From contig NADL03000590.1 of NCBI GenBank assembly GCA_002205965.3, positions 4,194,255 through 4,258,254 of the forward strand: a stretch of DNA of 64,000 nt. The letters run 5' to 3'. Position numbers and translations under genes: made by a program. Under the pieces are notes generated by a model. It saw only the letters and a program-made list of their open reading frames with translations. It searched no databases and was not told the DNA's origin. The stretch comes from Kappaphycus alvarezii. Its lineage: Eukaryota; Rhodophyta; Florideophyceae; Gigartinales; Solieriaceae. Shown here one piece after another: positions 19,690 to 32,190 of this stretch (positions are counted from its first letter, which is position 1; every line of letters starts with the position of its first letter).

Positions 19690-22600
19690 TTATTTGAATA
19701 AAATTTATTGATTTTGTTCTTGAAAACCTGACCCAGTCATTTAGGAAATCAATTTTTACAATAACATATCACTGAGTGAATTTTCTATTGTCTCTTCTTC
19801 GTATACTGTCCCTGACTAACAAAAATTTTTGCTTGGTTATTTTTCAGGTACGAAGTCATTGAAGAATCACCCAGTCTTTGGGAGAGGGATCTATTAAATA
19901 CTGTACAGTAGTGTATGGGCGGGGGTCTTTCTCAGCCTGAGTAACCCGTAACCCATTGAATGACATTGTTTGAAGACCACCCGTTATAGAAATAAATGCA
20001 TTAAAAGAACAGTAATTATAGTATACATTGCGCAAAAATTTATGGCACAATTCCCATTACGGGCAGTAAAGATTCTTTGAATCAATAAATTTAAACAAAA
20101 ATAAGGCCAGTAGCATTGATCTGAGCATTATATCGATTTCTGAAGGCAGTTTTTTATTGCGATTTTTTTCAATTTTCCCAAAAAAAGTTGTCTGGAAGGG
20201 TCACAAGAACAGAGCACACTGTTCCATTTTAATCAATTTCAGGGAACAAGGCAAATCCTCAGCGGACAGTCTTGTTACATCTCCATTCTAAGACTTGATA
20301 TATGCGCTTCGGCACCCCTTCAACCAAGCCATTCAACTATTTAGTGACTTGTTCGTCCCAACCTTCCAAAATTGTGCGTTTGAGGTCTCCAACATGCAAA
20401 AACTGCCTCCTGCTAACATATGATTTCCTCACAAGCAGGCCCGAACAATTTCAATTGAGTTTAGATCTAGAATCTCGCTCATCACACCATTACATTGATT
20501 TTCTTCTCAATAATCCAGTATGGCTGGAAAGTTGCTGAATATATACACGTGTTGTCCTGCTTAAATTCTCATAACTTGGTACGCGCATATTCCGTAAAGG
20601 GTAGCAGATAGTATTGTAACGTCTTAAAAAATATCTTCGCGGTTTGCTGGCCTTTTAAATTCTCCAAAAAACGTTTACCTGCCGCCGAAAGTGTAACCGT
20701 AACGATGAAAGAGCCCTCAACTATTTGCTGCTTCGGTAATACTGTCTTATTCTATTACAAATTGTACGAATAGGTCTGAAATACATACTGACCGTTTATG
20801 TTATACTTTTTTCATCTAAAAAGATGACCTGGTACCAAATTTGATTCTTATAAGCGGCATGATCTAATGTCCGCTTAACTCTCATTTTTGTTATGTGATG
20901 CAGTGAGCGGAGGATAACGATTTGCATTCGAAAACTTAAGAAGGTGGCCCGGAAAAGAGTATGAAGAATTGTGTGCCTTGAAAAGAATAGGAAGAATCTT
21001 CTATGAATGTCCCCAGCAGTCATTTTCCCCTTTCTTGCTTCTATCAGAATAAGATGCTCCGTTGGGGCCGTCATACTTTTGGGCCTCTCTGGCTTACATT
21101 TTCCCTATGGTTATTGCGTCCTTCAAAGAGCCCAAAAAAAACATCCAAGACCTCTGTTAGCCGGTTCGAAATTTTTTAGACAAAAAATTTGACCTTACGA
21201 ATTGCAAGATGCTAATATGCTCGGTTTTGGTGATTTTGCAGCGTTCAATTAGGATTTTTTGACCAAAAAATTTGCACAGAGTATTGAAGTGCTAAAATTT
21301 TAAGTAAAAGGGACACAAATGGACCACAATTTGGTTTAAACTTGGCCTTATTCTTTGGGTGACATCAATCGTACCATAATTTGTCACTCTCCTAAATTTA
21401 TATTCTTTACGAGATCTAAAAGTATGTTTTTATATCAAATGTAACGCTATGTGGTATCGTGATGTTCCACAGGATAGGGAACCTCGAGCAAAAGGATCAC
21501 TACAAGTGTTGGTGTAAATTAAGGAACCTCAGGGAAACGTCGCAGGGAACCCATGGGTACGCACCATCGGCGGTTCGAGAAGGTGAGCTCTCGGCTCACC
21601 CTAATACTCTCCTCAAGGGCTTGTATCTTTTACCTAAACCGATAGTGGAGAGCCCATCTATAGAAATGGAACCTTTGCAGTGGAGCTAGTTGGTTGGTAG
21701 ACCCTTTAGGTTATATAATGCGGTCAAACCTTAGCGCGAAGTAAAGAGGCAAGCAAAACTGAGGCCCCAAAACGGACCCCCACGTTTCCAAGCAACCGTA
21801 ACCAACTGAATCCACCATCCAAGCTCGTTACCCGCCCGCCCACTGAACGCTTTGAATCCTTTGCTTCCTTGGTTTTCTTCCTATCCATTTTGGTACTACT
21901 GTATCCGTTAGGTTTGTATTTGCTCTACCACTATAAATCGCTACTGACGAACATATCCAATAGTGTTTTACCATATACTCTACATGGATCTTTTAGCTAG
22001 CGATTAAATAAGATTTTGTCAGTTTAGTTTAAAATTGGAACATTTTATAGAGAATATTTCCTAAATGGGGGATTGTCTATTTTTTGTCGCGTACTTTAGT
22101 ATATTTGCTAGCATCCAGCACAAAATGTGCCCGTTTGTTTTCAACTCCAAAATACAAGCTTTAATACAGAAGTCGATGCTACTGACTCCCTCTAGCCTGA
22201 ATTTCTCGTTTTCGCCCATCAGACAGACTCCTGTTGTGCAGCTTCTGCCCCAATGATCCTATCACGCATGATATATAGTGACAAAAGAGGTCCGCTTGGC
22301 CCTCATGAAGCGATTATCCCAGGATGTAAATCGTAGATAAGCCTTCCAAACATCAATGTGACGACGATGCTCGAAAGATTGAGTCCACTGCGCTCCTTTC
22401 CTAAGTTTGAAAATGCTCATACCGAAAAAATAGTTTTCTTTCTGGCTGCAGTACTTTTGCCAGGAACCTATATTCGCACTAGGGACTCCGTGTCCGATAA
22501 ATAATACTCCGAAACTTCGCACATTCAAGGGATCAACTTATGCATTTTTGGTACGGAAGAGTGCGTATTGGCCGGCATGACAACCAAGTTTCCCTACTTA

Positions 22601-25400
22601 GAAGCGACCTCGCCAGCGCTAAAAGGCATTCGGCCAAAGAACCTCGACCGGAAATATTTCACGGGGCAAGGCCCGAAAACAAAGCAGCAGAAGCAACTAG
22701 TGACACTGTTTATTTCGATGTCACAATAAAGGATTCGAAACTTCGGTCTTCTTACTGGTCTTAACGCCGCCATGTCAGATAACAACGAAATGTACTAAAA
22801 TTACATTTCAACCTCGCCCAAAAGGGCCAGTTTCCGCCTCTTTTCAGTCTCCAATCTAGGAAGCTGGCGTCCAGAAGGTTCTTTCTTTGATTTGGGACTG
22901 ACAAGAGCTGTCGAGAACAAACCCATGGAGCATTTCTCGATAAAATGTTATTTTATTTGCAGCATCACGCTGCACTAGTGGTCTCCTCTAACGCGGAATG
23001 TTTGTTATCTAGTTTTCCCACCTTTTTCTAGATGGAATGAAGACGTCCGCAATCTCCTTTGTTGCACAAAATATACCTCACAAACTCCCCCGGTTCTCAG
23101 ACTTCCAAGCTCCCAAAGTAAATACACCCGTTTCCCCCCGTACATAATGCATAGCCGGAATTCTCCACAAATTCATTGTTGGGGGAAATTGTGGGTAGCG
23201 TAATATTTGGAAATTAATTTCATTTCCTGAAGTGACGTCCAGATATTCCGTTATGGAACGATGAATCATTAGTTTAAATGTACTATTAATGCGAGACAAG
23301 TTATGTGAAAATCGCTTCATGACTAGAAAGAGTTATTTCCCATTAATTACGTGTAGTGCGGACTGACTGACCGACTTTTGTGTACATTCGAAATGAAAAA
23401 TGAGAAAAATAATCAATTAGACTAAAGACGAGTTGTAGATCAATTTTTTGGTGGATTTCGAGCTATGAAAAAGTTTTTGAGAAACCCCGCCAAAGGACAT
23501 ATTACACCAGTTCATTTATACACGTGTACATCTACATAGGTTCAAGATTGACTCGCAGTTCTGTCAGTAATATGATTATAGATGTGGATACAACCTGTAT
23601 GCTGTAAGGGTGTAAACCTGTTATACTGATATTGACTGTACCGAAACCTGTTACTGTCCTGTGCTCGGTTACAGTTCAGGTGCATTGCTTGAAGCATTTT
23701 CACAGTTACAAAGCCCGTCCAGATTGATATGATTGGATGTGAGACATGACTCACATATGGGTTCCCTTTCAGATACTTGCTGAATGTCAGAGGATTTTTT
23801 AAAGTAATTTCATACATATATTTTGTATGAATCTTTTTAGTTAATTTGTGATATAACTCATACATGTATCTGTTATGAGGTACAAGATACCTTTTATGTG
23901 GCTTCGTACATGTGATTAATATGAATTAGCAAAAAACCTACACATGTTATGAATTTAAGGATCAAGTATTGATGTTCTGTATAATGGTTACGAATTTGAA
24001 AATTGGGAGCTACTGTTTTGTATGAAGGTCCTTATATTGGGTTCCCGAATCTATAATTTTGTATGGCGATTCTGAGTATTTTTATTCAGAGAGTAAAGTA
24101 TCTTCCCCAAACGCTTGTAGCAACAAAATTTACCGAAACTGGGTATTCAGTGGGCCAGCATGTTTTATGTATATTTGGAAGCTTCGGAAGCTATTCAGTA
24201 ATGGACTGAATTATCATTTTTTTGTCCAACCTGATTAAATTCACAGAAAAATCCCCGAAAGAAGAACGAAACAGAATGCCTATGGCAATAAAAAGAGAGG
24301 CAGTTAGTAACTATACCACTACCGGGCGTTCGATGGATCCGATTTCTCTTTCAGTACTGTGAGGGGAAGTAGCTTGGTGGTCTGGCAGATCGATTTAGTA
24401 GGTATGTGTTAGAGAATCATCGATTCAAACGACAAAGAGAGTCTAGAAGAGCCAACAATCTGTTGCTAGGTAAGGAAAAGCATTCGATGAACAACAAAAG
24501 ATGGCGAAGACCAAGGATTGGATGTGGTCTGGCGGACTAAAAAGAAAGAAAAGAAAAATGAAGCGTGGGGACAAAAATGAAGTCGGCAAGCAATAAAAGA
24601 AGCGACCGAAGCCGAGTGAGGTGTTGTGCGTAGCGCGCAACGAGGGAAAGCGATTAACCACAGTGTATTTATGTCCTCCTGCAAGGGATGGCGTGAACGC
24701 AGCCGATTTCGGATACAGTCCTCCTAGGGGGATAATGGGCCTACCAAGGGCATAAAGATCCAGTCCTATCTGGAGAACACCAGCAAATACAACAGTGATG
24801 GAAAAGAGGAAAAAGGGGCGAATTCTCGCGAATGACTTCCCAGATCGGCTACGAGCGGGGAACAAAGGGATAGCTATGTTATGTGTTCACACAAGAGGAA
24901 GCCACTAAAAAGAGTAACGGGCCGCGAAGGTTTGAGCAAGAACTCGAGGTAAACCTTTGGTAACTGTTTGTTTGGGCGCTTAAACAAGCCCGATAATAAA
25001 TATTAAGTTAGGAGTGAGACCAACAGACAGCTATTTAGCTCGCTAACCACTTGTCAGCAGTTATTAGGCTAGTAAACAAGTAATTACGAAGGCCAGTGCT
25101 GGGCCATGGCAACACCCTTCTGAGTCACTGCCGGGTAGTCCTTACAAGACAGGTCACTGTAAGCTAGAAAAGTAGGTAAACTGATCAACTAATTAGCAAT
25201 CCAACTTCGATCAAAGAAATAGATCGTTGATACCTAATACAGACCCAAAGCGTCATTGCACTACATATACACCTTCTGATAGTTATCAGCGCTAACCGCA
25301 CATCAAGATAAGTAGTGTTACAAAAAAAAGGTTCCTGTCGGGAAAATAAAAGTTAGATCACGAAATTTCGAACGGACAAGCCAGGAAAGCGTCTGAACAA
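19690..25400. other. AT-rich region without recognised genes
   Basis: Scattered short frames on both strands show no domain and no coherent reading across frames. A minus-strand 140-codon frame at 24865-24443 begins with TTG and is rich in Phe, Leu and Ser; I do not support it. Short homopolymer-rich and GTA/CAT-rich stretches occur at 23500-24070. No LTR or inverted repeat was noticed. Confidence 0.5.
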
Positions 25401-25407
25401 GACAATT

Positions 25408-26418
25408 TTGGTTCAGCATAGAGGAACGATTCTTTGTTGTACTTCACACGAAGATGTGCCAACCACCGTGGACCCGTCCGGTGATTCGTTATTTAAGCTG
25501 CCAAACAACGTCAATCCGACTTACAAGGTCAACACTATTGACCAAGCGAGTTCTCAACTTCAGCCAACTCCGTCGGATCCATCATCAAACAACCATAAGG
25601 TCACGTCGTCTGCCTATGCACTGTCGGTGAGCACACCATCTGATTATACTCAATCTGAGTATTTGGGAAAGTGGAGCATGGTAATCTCAACCTCATTGTC
25701 AACCTCATTGTCAGACAATCAAAAAGATTCGTCCGAAAGACCTGCAAAGTATCAGCTCCGTCGGAGCGGATTTTCTTTTTTTCGCATTTCGGGAATTTCT
25801 TATCTCGATCAACCCGATCCTAGACTGCAACAACTTCCCAAACCGAGGTCTATGGTCTATCCTCAGTAACTGCTCACCCTATCGCCGTCGGCGTTGGACT
25901 CAACACAGTTCGAAGGACCTTTACGCGTTGAATATGCCACAACTGGGCAGCCCTTCGGATGATCATGGTGGTCCCTTTCAGAGTTATAAACCACTCTTCC
26001 AACTTACTGCTGCGCGAGTTTGGCATAACTTCGAGGCATTTATGGATGATCCATGGTACTGCAAACTAGAAGTGCTGAAGGACGACGATATAAGGGCCGA
26101 ACACTTTGATGGCAATGAATTATTACCTGAGAATCTGCCTATAGCAGCTATTACGTCGTACAACTGGCGGTCGAATATCGCGATCCCACATGAAACCAAG
26201 AAGCGTGCCTTCTACGCGAGTCATACCTGGTCCTGGCGCCGGTTCCTGTGAGCCGTGCTCGACCGTCTGGCGCTCACGTCCTGTAACTTTCTCATTCCAC
26301 CGGGATATCATTTCGATACCTGGTACTTCCCCACGATCGGCGAGCGCCAATATGGCGAGAACCTTGAAAGTTTAATTAAGGACAAAACTACTGCAACTGA
26401 AGCCATTTACGAGCATTG
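25408..26418 (+). pseudogene. Unidentified broken gene
   Basis: Three consecutive stretches read coherently on the plus strand: a Ser/Thr/Pro-rich part to 25869, then a hydrophilic globular part (25934-26251) with VWHNFEAFMDDPWYCKLEVL and LPIAAITSYNW, and after a frame change near 26245 a part with PPGYHFDTWYFPTIGERQYG ending at a TGA near 26416-26418. The SYNW surroundings vaguely recall HET-type modules (L..SY.W), but this is too weak to name. No ATG opens the first part, so it may be a relic or a downstream exon. Confidence 0.4.
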
Positions 26419-28275
26419 AGATGACGTGCTGGGGGTCCGCCAGAAATCCATTTTTTGACTCAGTACCATTTTACCCGCTTGGTCTAGGATAACTAAGCAT
26501 TATCGCCAGCCCTTCTTCAAAAATACGGTCAGTCTTGAACGTGAAATGAGTTGCACCGCTGGGTTTCTCATACCATTTCGTATGAGAGGAGTAAAGCAGA
26601 TTAATCTGGCTCAACTGTCAAGGCGAAAATCGCTGTTCCCTCGTGTTTTCTCCACATTGAAGTCTGCAAGGGTTTCTGGTCGAAATGGGTTCCATCGTAA
26701 CCTACTAAGGTTCGTTTATGTCATCTGAAATACATAGTATGTAGTGCGAGTTCCTCAGCGAGCTTTTTATTGCGAGAGGTGTTTGAGACCTGGCGCCTGC
26801 GGTATGTCACGAAGAGACTTATGAATTTATGTGGAAGCTCAAAATGAGCGCTTCGTTGGGCGACGCCGAGAATAATGCGTTTCTCAGCGAGCTTTTGAAT
26901 GCCATTGAGTCTACGGACTTTTCGCAAGGTCTGTGACAATATTCTAGCAGATAAATCAACCCTGTGGGTTTCAATGTGTCCTCGGGACGCGACGATTCGA
27001 ATTCGGGTGATTAAATTTACTGACATTTGAAAGAGATGCGTCCCGCATAGTTTGTTGAAGCCAAGCCAGGTCGCCTAGAACCATTGGCGTTTGGGCATCA
27101 GACAGAAGCTTTGACACCTGTGCCTACGTCAGTTGTTCCCATAGTGAACCTTGAAGAGGGCAGTGATGAGGGGGGCGATGCTTCGAATACTAACAGGGAT
27201 GCTTTGAAAAGTTCTGGACACTTTTACCAAGACATGGCAGCTGATATTGAGCTTGACGAGACCGAAGGTCGTACTACTACATAGGTCGATCTGTTGATTG
27301 CCGGCAATACGAGAGACCTACTTTGAAGGATGGGATTCAGTGAGGAAGATCTTTCTACCCTGAGTTTTTGAAATATAATCTACAAGAGCGTCGTAATTCT
27401 TGTCATGTTAGGGTTCACAAGATGCTGTCGCGTTCCGCAAGTATTTAAAATTACCGTTACTTTGGAACTTAATTGAATTGCTTTTGTCCTGTCCCGTGGG
27501 GATCAGGTTTGCATTTGAAGTAATAGTTCCCGTAGCTGAACTGGCCATTCTTTATTAGATTTTGAGTGAGTGCTGGGTTTCATCTTGACTCATAGTACTT
27601 CCTGTAGCCCATTTTATAGACGTAGGGTAGCACTAGATGGGCACGCTGGCGTCACGGCACGGATTTTTCGCCAGTAGCGCGAAATACAGCAGACGTCTAC
27701 GAATTACTCCCTTTTTGCAGAATAACAGCGGCATGAGACTACGCTCTGCTGAGAGTTTATGAACTACGTTCATTTTTTCATTCTAGACGCAACGATTCAT
27801 AGGTCCTTAGGACAGAAAGCTTCTATTCTGGGACTCAAAATAGACAGCTATCGCTTTTGATGACCACTGAATTTGCTTTTACTCTACGGGTTTTATTTCA
27901 TTTTTCTCCCTCGGAAAGTTGCGTTTCAATGAAAATGTAATTGTACATAAATCTTCCCCCTTCTTAGTATACGTTGTATTCCCTATACTGCACTCCAGTT
28001 TGTTTGTTTCTGGCGTCGCAATGAGGTCTATTCTTTCTGTATACATCAGAAAATGTATCATATTCACACTGCTGTGGATTTACGACATGATTTACCAGGG
28101 TTTACTAATTGTAAACTTAATTACGCAGAGTAAACGTCGCGGTTTTTTCAATTCTTTTACTCTTTCTGGGTGGACTTTTGCCCGGGCTCTGCGTTTTTGG
28201 ATAAGAAGTTGGCTATCCAACTTGGGTTGTTCAATGCTCGCCAAGCGGACTGGTGGCCGACAGAATTTTTCATTT
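26419..28275. other. No recognised gene
   Basis: Only short open frames are present. A 66-codon acidic frame at 27084-27284 opens with TTG and lacks a motif. No repeat shared with other parts of the window was seen before the Copia-3 LTR begins at about 28276. Confidence 0.5.
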
Positions 28276-29260
28276 GAAGGAAGATGGATCGGGTGGGGAA
28301 CTTTGTTAGGCGAATGTAGTTGCGGGCTTGGCTAAACAGAATTTACTCGGTACTTTAAACTTTTGACCCTGAGTATAACTTACAAATACTCACTACTTCA
28401 CTTCGTCCATTTAGAGAATCTCAGAAACTGAACCATTTTGGCATGTTGAAAGATATTTGCTCAGTAAAAACCTTCATCAAGTCCATTTTGGAACTGCTTC
28501 CAAAGCTGCCAAATTTTCGTAAAAAAAGTGGCCCAATAGACACATCATCAATGCAGTACCTTATTTTGCAAACCCTTCGGAATCTAGTTCTCTCGTGACA
28601 AAATAACGGACTTAACCAGTCATAAAAATTATAAAATATGATAAACGTTCTTGATTGTAGACAAAATATGCAGCTAGAAACGTAGCTGTAACTAGAATCC
28701 TCATACGTATTATAGAATAATGAATCGCTTCCGTAATGCAGCTGGCGGATGCAGCCGACGATCTACTGCACTTAGAGAGAACGGAGTGGTTTAATCGTGA
28801 CAATGATTCTCATAACCGACTCTTACTGTATGAAATCAAGTTAAGTAAGAAGGACAGGATGAGGTACAGTTACACAACTGACAGTAGTAAAGTATGTGAA
28901 CACTACATCAGCAAATGTTTCTACGCTTTGCTGTACCACGTGTACATAAAATACACAAATGCAACCAACTATACGTGTAAATATCTTACTTTTGCATAGC
29001 TGAAGTGAAGCATACCCTTCACCCACCTAAATTATCTTACTGTACGTAAAATCACCCCATAAACAACATTCTGCTTTCTAAAATAGCTCATAATCAACCC
29101 TTACTCCTCTGCAGATATTAAACATGTAATACACCAGCCAATAGAATTGCAGCATGTCAAATATCAGCCAATAAGGTTGAAGGAAGCAATATTTAGCCTA
29201 TATTTATAGGGAAAGTTACATTTGTCAAATTTTATGCAAAATTTGTATAAATCACTAACC
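28276..29260 (-). repeat. Copia-3A 3' LTR (left arm)
   Basis: This roughly 1-kb LTR shares its outer end (ATGGATCGGGTG...GAACTTTG...TTGCGGGCTTGG) with 46978 onward in copy B, and with the reverse complement of 31212-31140. It contains GTACAGT-rich and CAAT-rich (AGCCAATA) stretches. On the minus strand it is preceded by a purine tract near 29265. Confidence 0.75.
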
Positions 29261-29299
29261 CCTCTTAATTGCAATTTCGTCCCCGGAAACATTGGATTT

Positions 29300-29880
29300 C
29301 TGCCCAAACTGGCTCAGTATTAGCCTTCAATCGCACCGTGTCCACGTCTAAATGTGGAGCACGCGTCATGTCTCTCATGAGGCTTTCCACCGATGTGGGC
29401 GTCATCTGATCGTCTCTCCTACTCAACAACACCCCCCTCAATTACATGACCTAGGCATCACATTGCCCGCCCAGTCCTAGAGATTTGATGCATTTTTGTG
29501 AAAAGTAGGCGATCAAGAGGCTTGATGAGAATATCTGTGGGCATCTCGGTAGACGGTACGTGAAAAAACGAAATAATATCGCGAGTCACAGTATCTCGGA
29601 CAAAGTGAAATTATATATCAAAGTGCTTATTCCGCTCATTCACTCCCTCTCTTCCCACATTCGCTATTGTAACCGCATTATCACATCCGATTGTATCAGT
29701 ACTGTCTTTTGGTTTTCCCAATGGGTCCACAAGAAGGCACCTAAGCCAAGCGGCCTCTTTGCAAGCCTCACACAGTGCAATATACTCTGATTCGCAGGTG
29801 ACTTTCCAACCACCGTTTGCCTTCTGGCAAGCCTCATAGGAGGAATGAGGCTTCTTCAACGTGTAAACGTACATGGACAA
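29300..29880 (-). pseudogene. pol: Copia-3A RNase H fragment
   Basis: The minus-strand frame 29880-29611 contains SSYEACQKANGGWKVTCESE, then YIALCEACKEAAWLRCLLVD and IGCDNAVTIANVGREGVNER followed by NKHFDI. These are the copia RNase H blocks, including the Glu of SEY and the Asp of CDN. Sequence continues to the purine tract near 29270. The upstream half of RNase H is missing where the inverted arm abuts. Confidence 0.85.
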
Positions 29881-29894
29881 TTGTGAGGAAAAGA

Positions 29895-31212
29895 CTGACC
29901 CTGAGGCATTTCGGGAAGAGATACAATGTTTTCGGGGACGAAAGGGCGATTTGGAGGGGTCAGCGATTTACGATAATTTTGCACAAATTTTGAAAATTGG
30001 AACTTGACCCATAGCTCCATAGGCTACAGATTGCTTCTTGCAAACTCATCGGCTGATAATTGAAATGCTTCAGTTCCATTGGCTGGTAGGTTACATGTTT
30101 TATGGCTGTAGATGTGTAAGGGTTGATTATGAGCCCTCTTAGAGGGCAGAATGTTGTTTATGGAGTGATTTCACGTAGGGTAGGTTACTGTAAGTGGGTG
30201 AAGACTATACTGTGCTGGAGCTATGCAGAGAAAGGTATGTACACATGTAATTGGTGGCATCTGTGTATGTGATGTACACGAGATACAGCAAAGCGGAGAA
30301 ACCTTTGGTGCAGTGTTGTCCACCTGCTATACTTCTGTTAGGTGTGGACCTGTACTTCGTACTGTTCCTCTTGCTGAACTTCTTACTGTACTTGAGTTCG
30401 TACAGTAGGAGTCGGTTATGAGAATGAATGTCATGATTACACCACTCCGCTCTCTCTGGGTACAGTGGAGTGCAGCTGCATTCCACTGCTGCACTACGTG
30501 GCTTCTTCAGTCCTTTCCATTCTTGGATGCATCCTGAAAGAGATATTTGAATCTATAACGTGTATGAGGATTCTAGTTATGATTATGGTTTTGTCCGGCT
30601 GCATCTCATATCAGATATGTGATTCAATAATAATACGTATGAGGTTTCTAATTATGATTACGGTTTGTCCGGCTGCATCCCAAAACATATGTGATTCTTT
30701 AATATGTATGAAGTGCGTAGTTATGATTACGATTTGTCTGGCTGCATCCTCCGGCTGCATTATGGAGGCGACTCTGTATCCTATAATACGTATGAGGATT
30801 CTGTTCACATCTAAAGGCCTAGCTTCACGCTTCGGGTGCATCCCAGAACCTTTGTCATATTCTATAATTTGTATGAAAGGTTGAGTCCGTCATTTTGCCA
30901 CAAGAGAATTGGGTTCCGGTGGGTTCGCAAAATAGGGTACTGTATTGATATGTGTGTTTGGCCAAACTGTTTTACAAGAATTTGGCAAATTTGGAAGCAG
31001 ATCTAAAATGCACTTAATGAACGTTATTACCGGCGAATATCTTTCAAGCTGCACAAATGATTCAGTTTCTGGGATTTTGTTAGTGGAAGAAGTGAGCCAG
31101 AGAGTAGTTGTTGGCTGCACTTATGATCAGATTATAGATAACCGAGTAAATTCTGGGTAGCCAAGCCCGCAAACTCATCCGCCCAGCAAAGTTCATCATC
31201 CAATCCATCTTC
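29895..31212 (+). repeat. Inverted LTR arm inserted in Copia-3A
   Basis: This segment is the reverse complement of about 29325-28276, including the sequence just before the purine tract (GGAGGGG at 29953-29959). It is longer than the left arm mainly because of a 65-80-base minisatellite at 30540-30860. Together the arms could form a stem of about 1 kb around a loop of about 0.6 kb. Confidence 0.8.
30543..30860 (+). repeat. Minisatellite within the Copia-3 LTR
   Basis: Four to five imperfect units of about 65-80 bases share ACGTATGAGGATTCTAGTTA and GATTACGGTTTGTCCGGCTG, followed by CATCC. The corresponding region of copy B (47505-47760, opposite orientation) carries the same units in a different number. 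Confidence 0.8.
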
Positions 31213-32190
31213 TATGAGACAGGCATCACTCCTGGTGGTCTTGAATCCAAATGTGTGAACAAAGAAATCGCCTATCTTTTTTTGCGGTCGTAGACTCGCT
31301 TTCTTAAGACAGAAGATCGACTTGAGAAGTTTGCAGACATTTTTTGGGCTTGGAAGAGTCAACACTACCTTCAGGCTGCTCCATAGAAGTATACTAATCC
31401 AAGTCACCGTTCGGAAAGGCCGTGACTACTTCCACTTGATGAAGTTCTAAATCGAAATGAGCTACGATCGCCAGCAACAATCGAACTGCAATGAATGTGG
31501 TCACTAGTACAAAAGTCGTTGAGTACTCAACCCCTTCAATCTGTTGGAAGCCCCGCATTACCAGGGGAGTTTCGCCTTTTGAATGAGGTTGCCGTTATCA
31601 TTTGGTATGTACTTCACAGTGAAAAAACAGCAAGCCTTGGTATCCAGGTCCGGTTCTTGCTTTAAGACCCTAGCTCTTTACCAATCGTTTTCTGCCAAAA
31701 GTATGGCTGCTGTCCACCCATCGCTGTTTTGAGGGAGTCCGGTATGTTTATTTCGCTACTAGAAGTGTTTAGTAGGCTTGTCCAAGTAGGCTGCTCCCAC
31801 CAGACGTGTCAATTATTTTGGAGCGGGCGTCGTGAAAGAGTTGAGGAGAAATGATTTATCACCCAAACCAATTTTTTGCTCACCAATCGTCTGTTTTGGT
31901 TTCAAAGTCTCATTCGTTGAATCTGGTTCAACTTACTGATTTTGAACGTTTCCAAGCCCTCCCAGCAACCCTGGGGTTTCGTCATGGCCATTGTTACGAG
32001 CAGGGGTTTCCGCCTCAATTTCAATAATACTAGCTGCGTCCTTTGGATGACAATTAACGTCATTGTCATCCTCAGAAGTTTTTTCGAGGGAGCAAGGTCC
32101 TGGCCTCGACTCACAGGACTGCACATCCCTGGAAATAACAATACGCCGTATATTGTTGTCCCAAACGTTTTAGTCCTTAGTTGCTGACGG
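31213..32190 (-). pseudogene. pol: Copia-3A integrase C-terminus and RT N-terminus fragments
   Basis: On the minus strand, fragments of the linker between integrase and RT (SRGQDLAP near 32110) and the RT start are recognisable by comparison with copy B. The last part, FGFKTTRSDACL (about 31255-31220), equals the RT block before the catalytic YVDD of copy B. At about 31212 the sequence switches into the inverted LTR arm, so YVDD is absent here. Frames are heavily broken. Confidence 0.7.

Larger units (their letters stand above)
28276..32190 (-). mobile_element. Copia-3 copy A: 5'-truncated and rearranged LTR retrotransposon
   Basis: The sequence reads on the minus strand. Integrase/RT remnants lie at about 32190-31213, an RNase H fragment at 29880-29611, and the 3' LTR at about 29260-28276. 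An inverted (plus-strand) copy of the RNase H end, purine tract and LTR occupies 29895-31212, between RT and RNase H. Copy B (47-51.4 kb) shows the unrearranged order. No matching 5' LTR was found up to 35 kb, so the 5' part is missing. Confidence 0.8.

Noticed and set aside
18180-19800. Terminal inverted repeats around the DDE_4 transposase
   Set aside because: I compared the flanks by eye and found no convincing inverted repeat or three-base target duplication.
24443-24865. 140-codon minus-strand membrane protein
   Set aside because: It begins with TTG, its Phe/Leu/Ser richness fits translation of an A/G-rich antisense strand, and no coherent motif is present.
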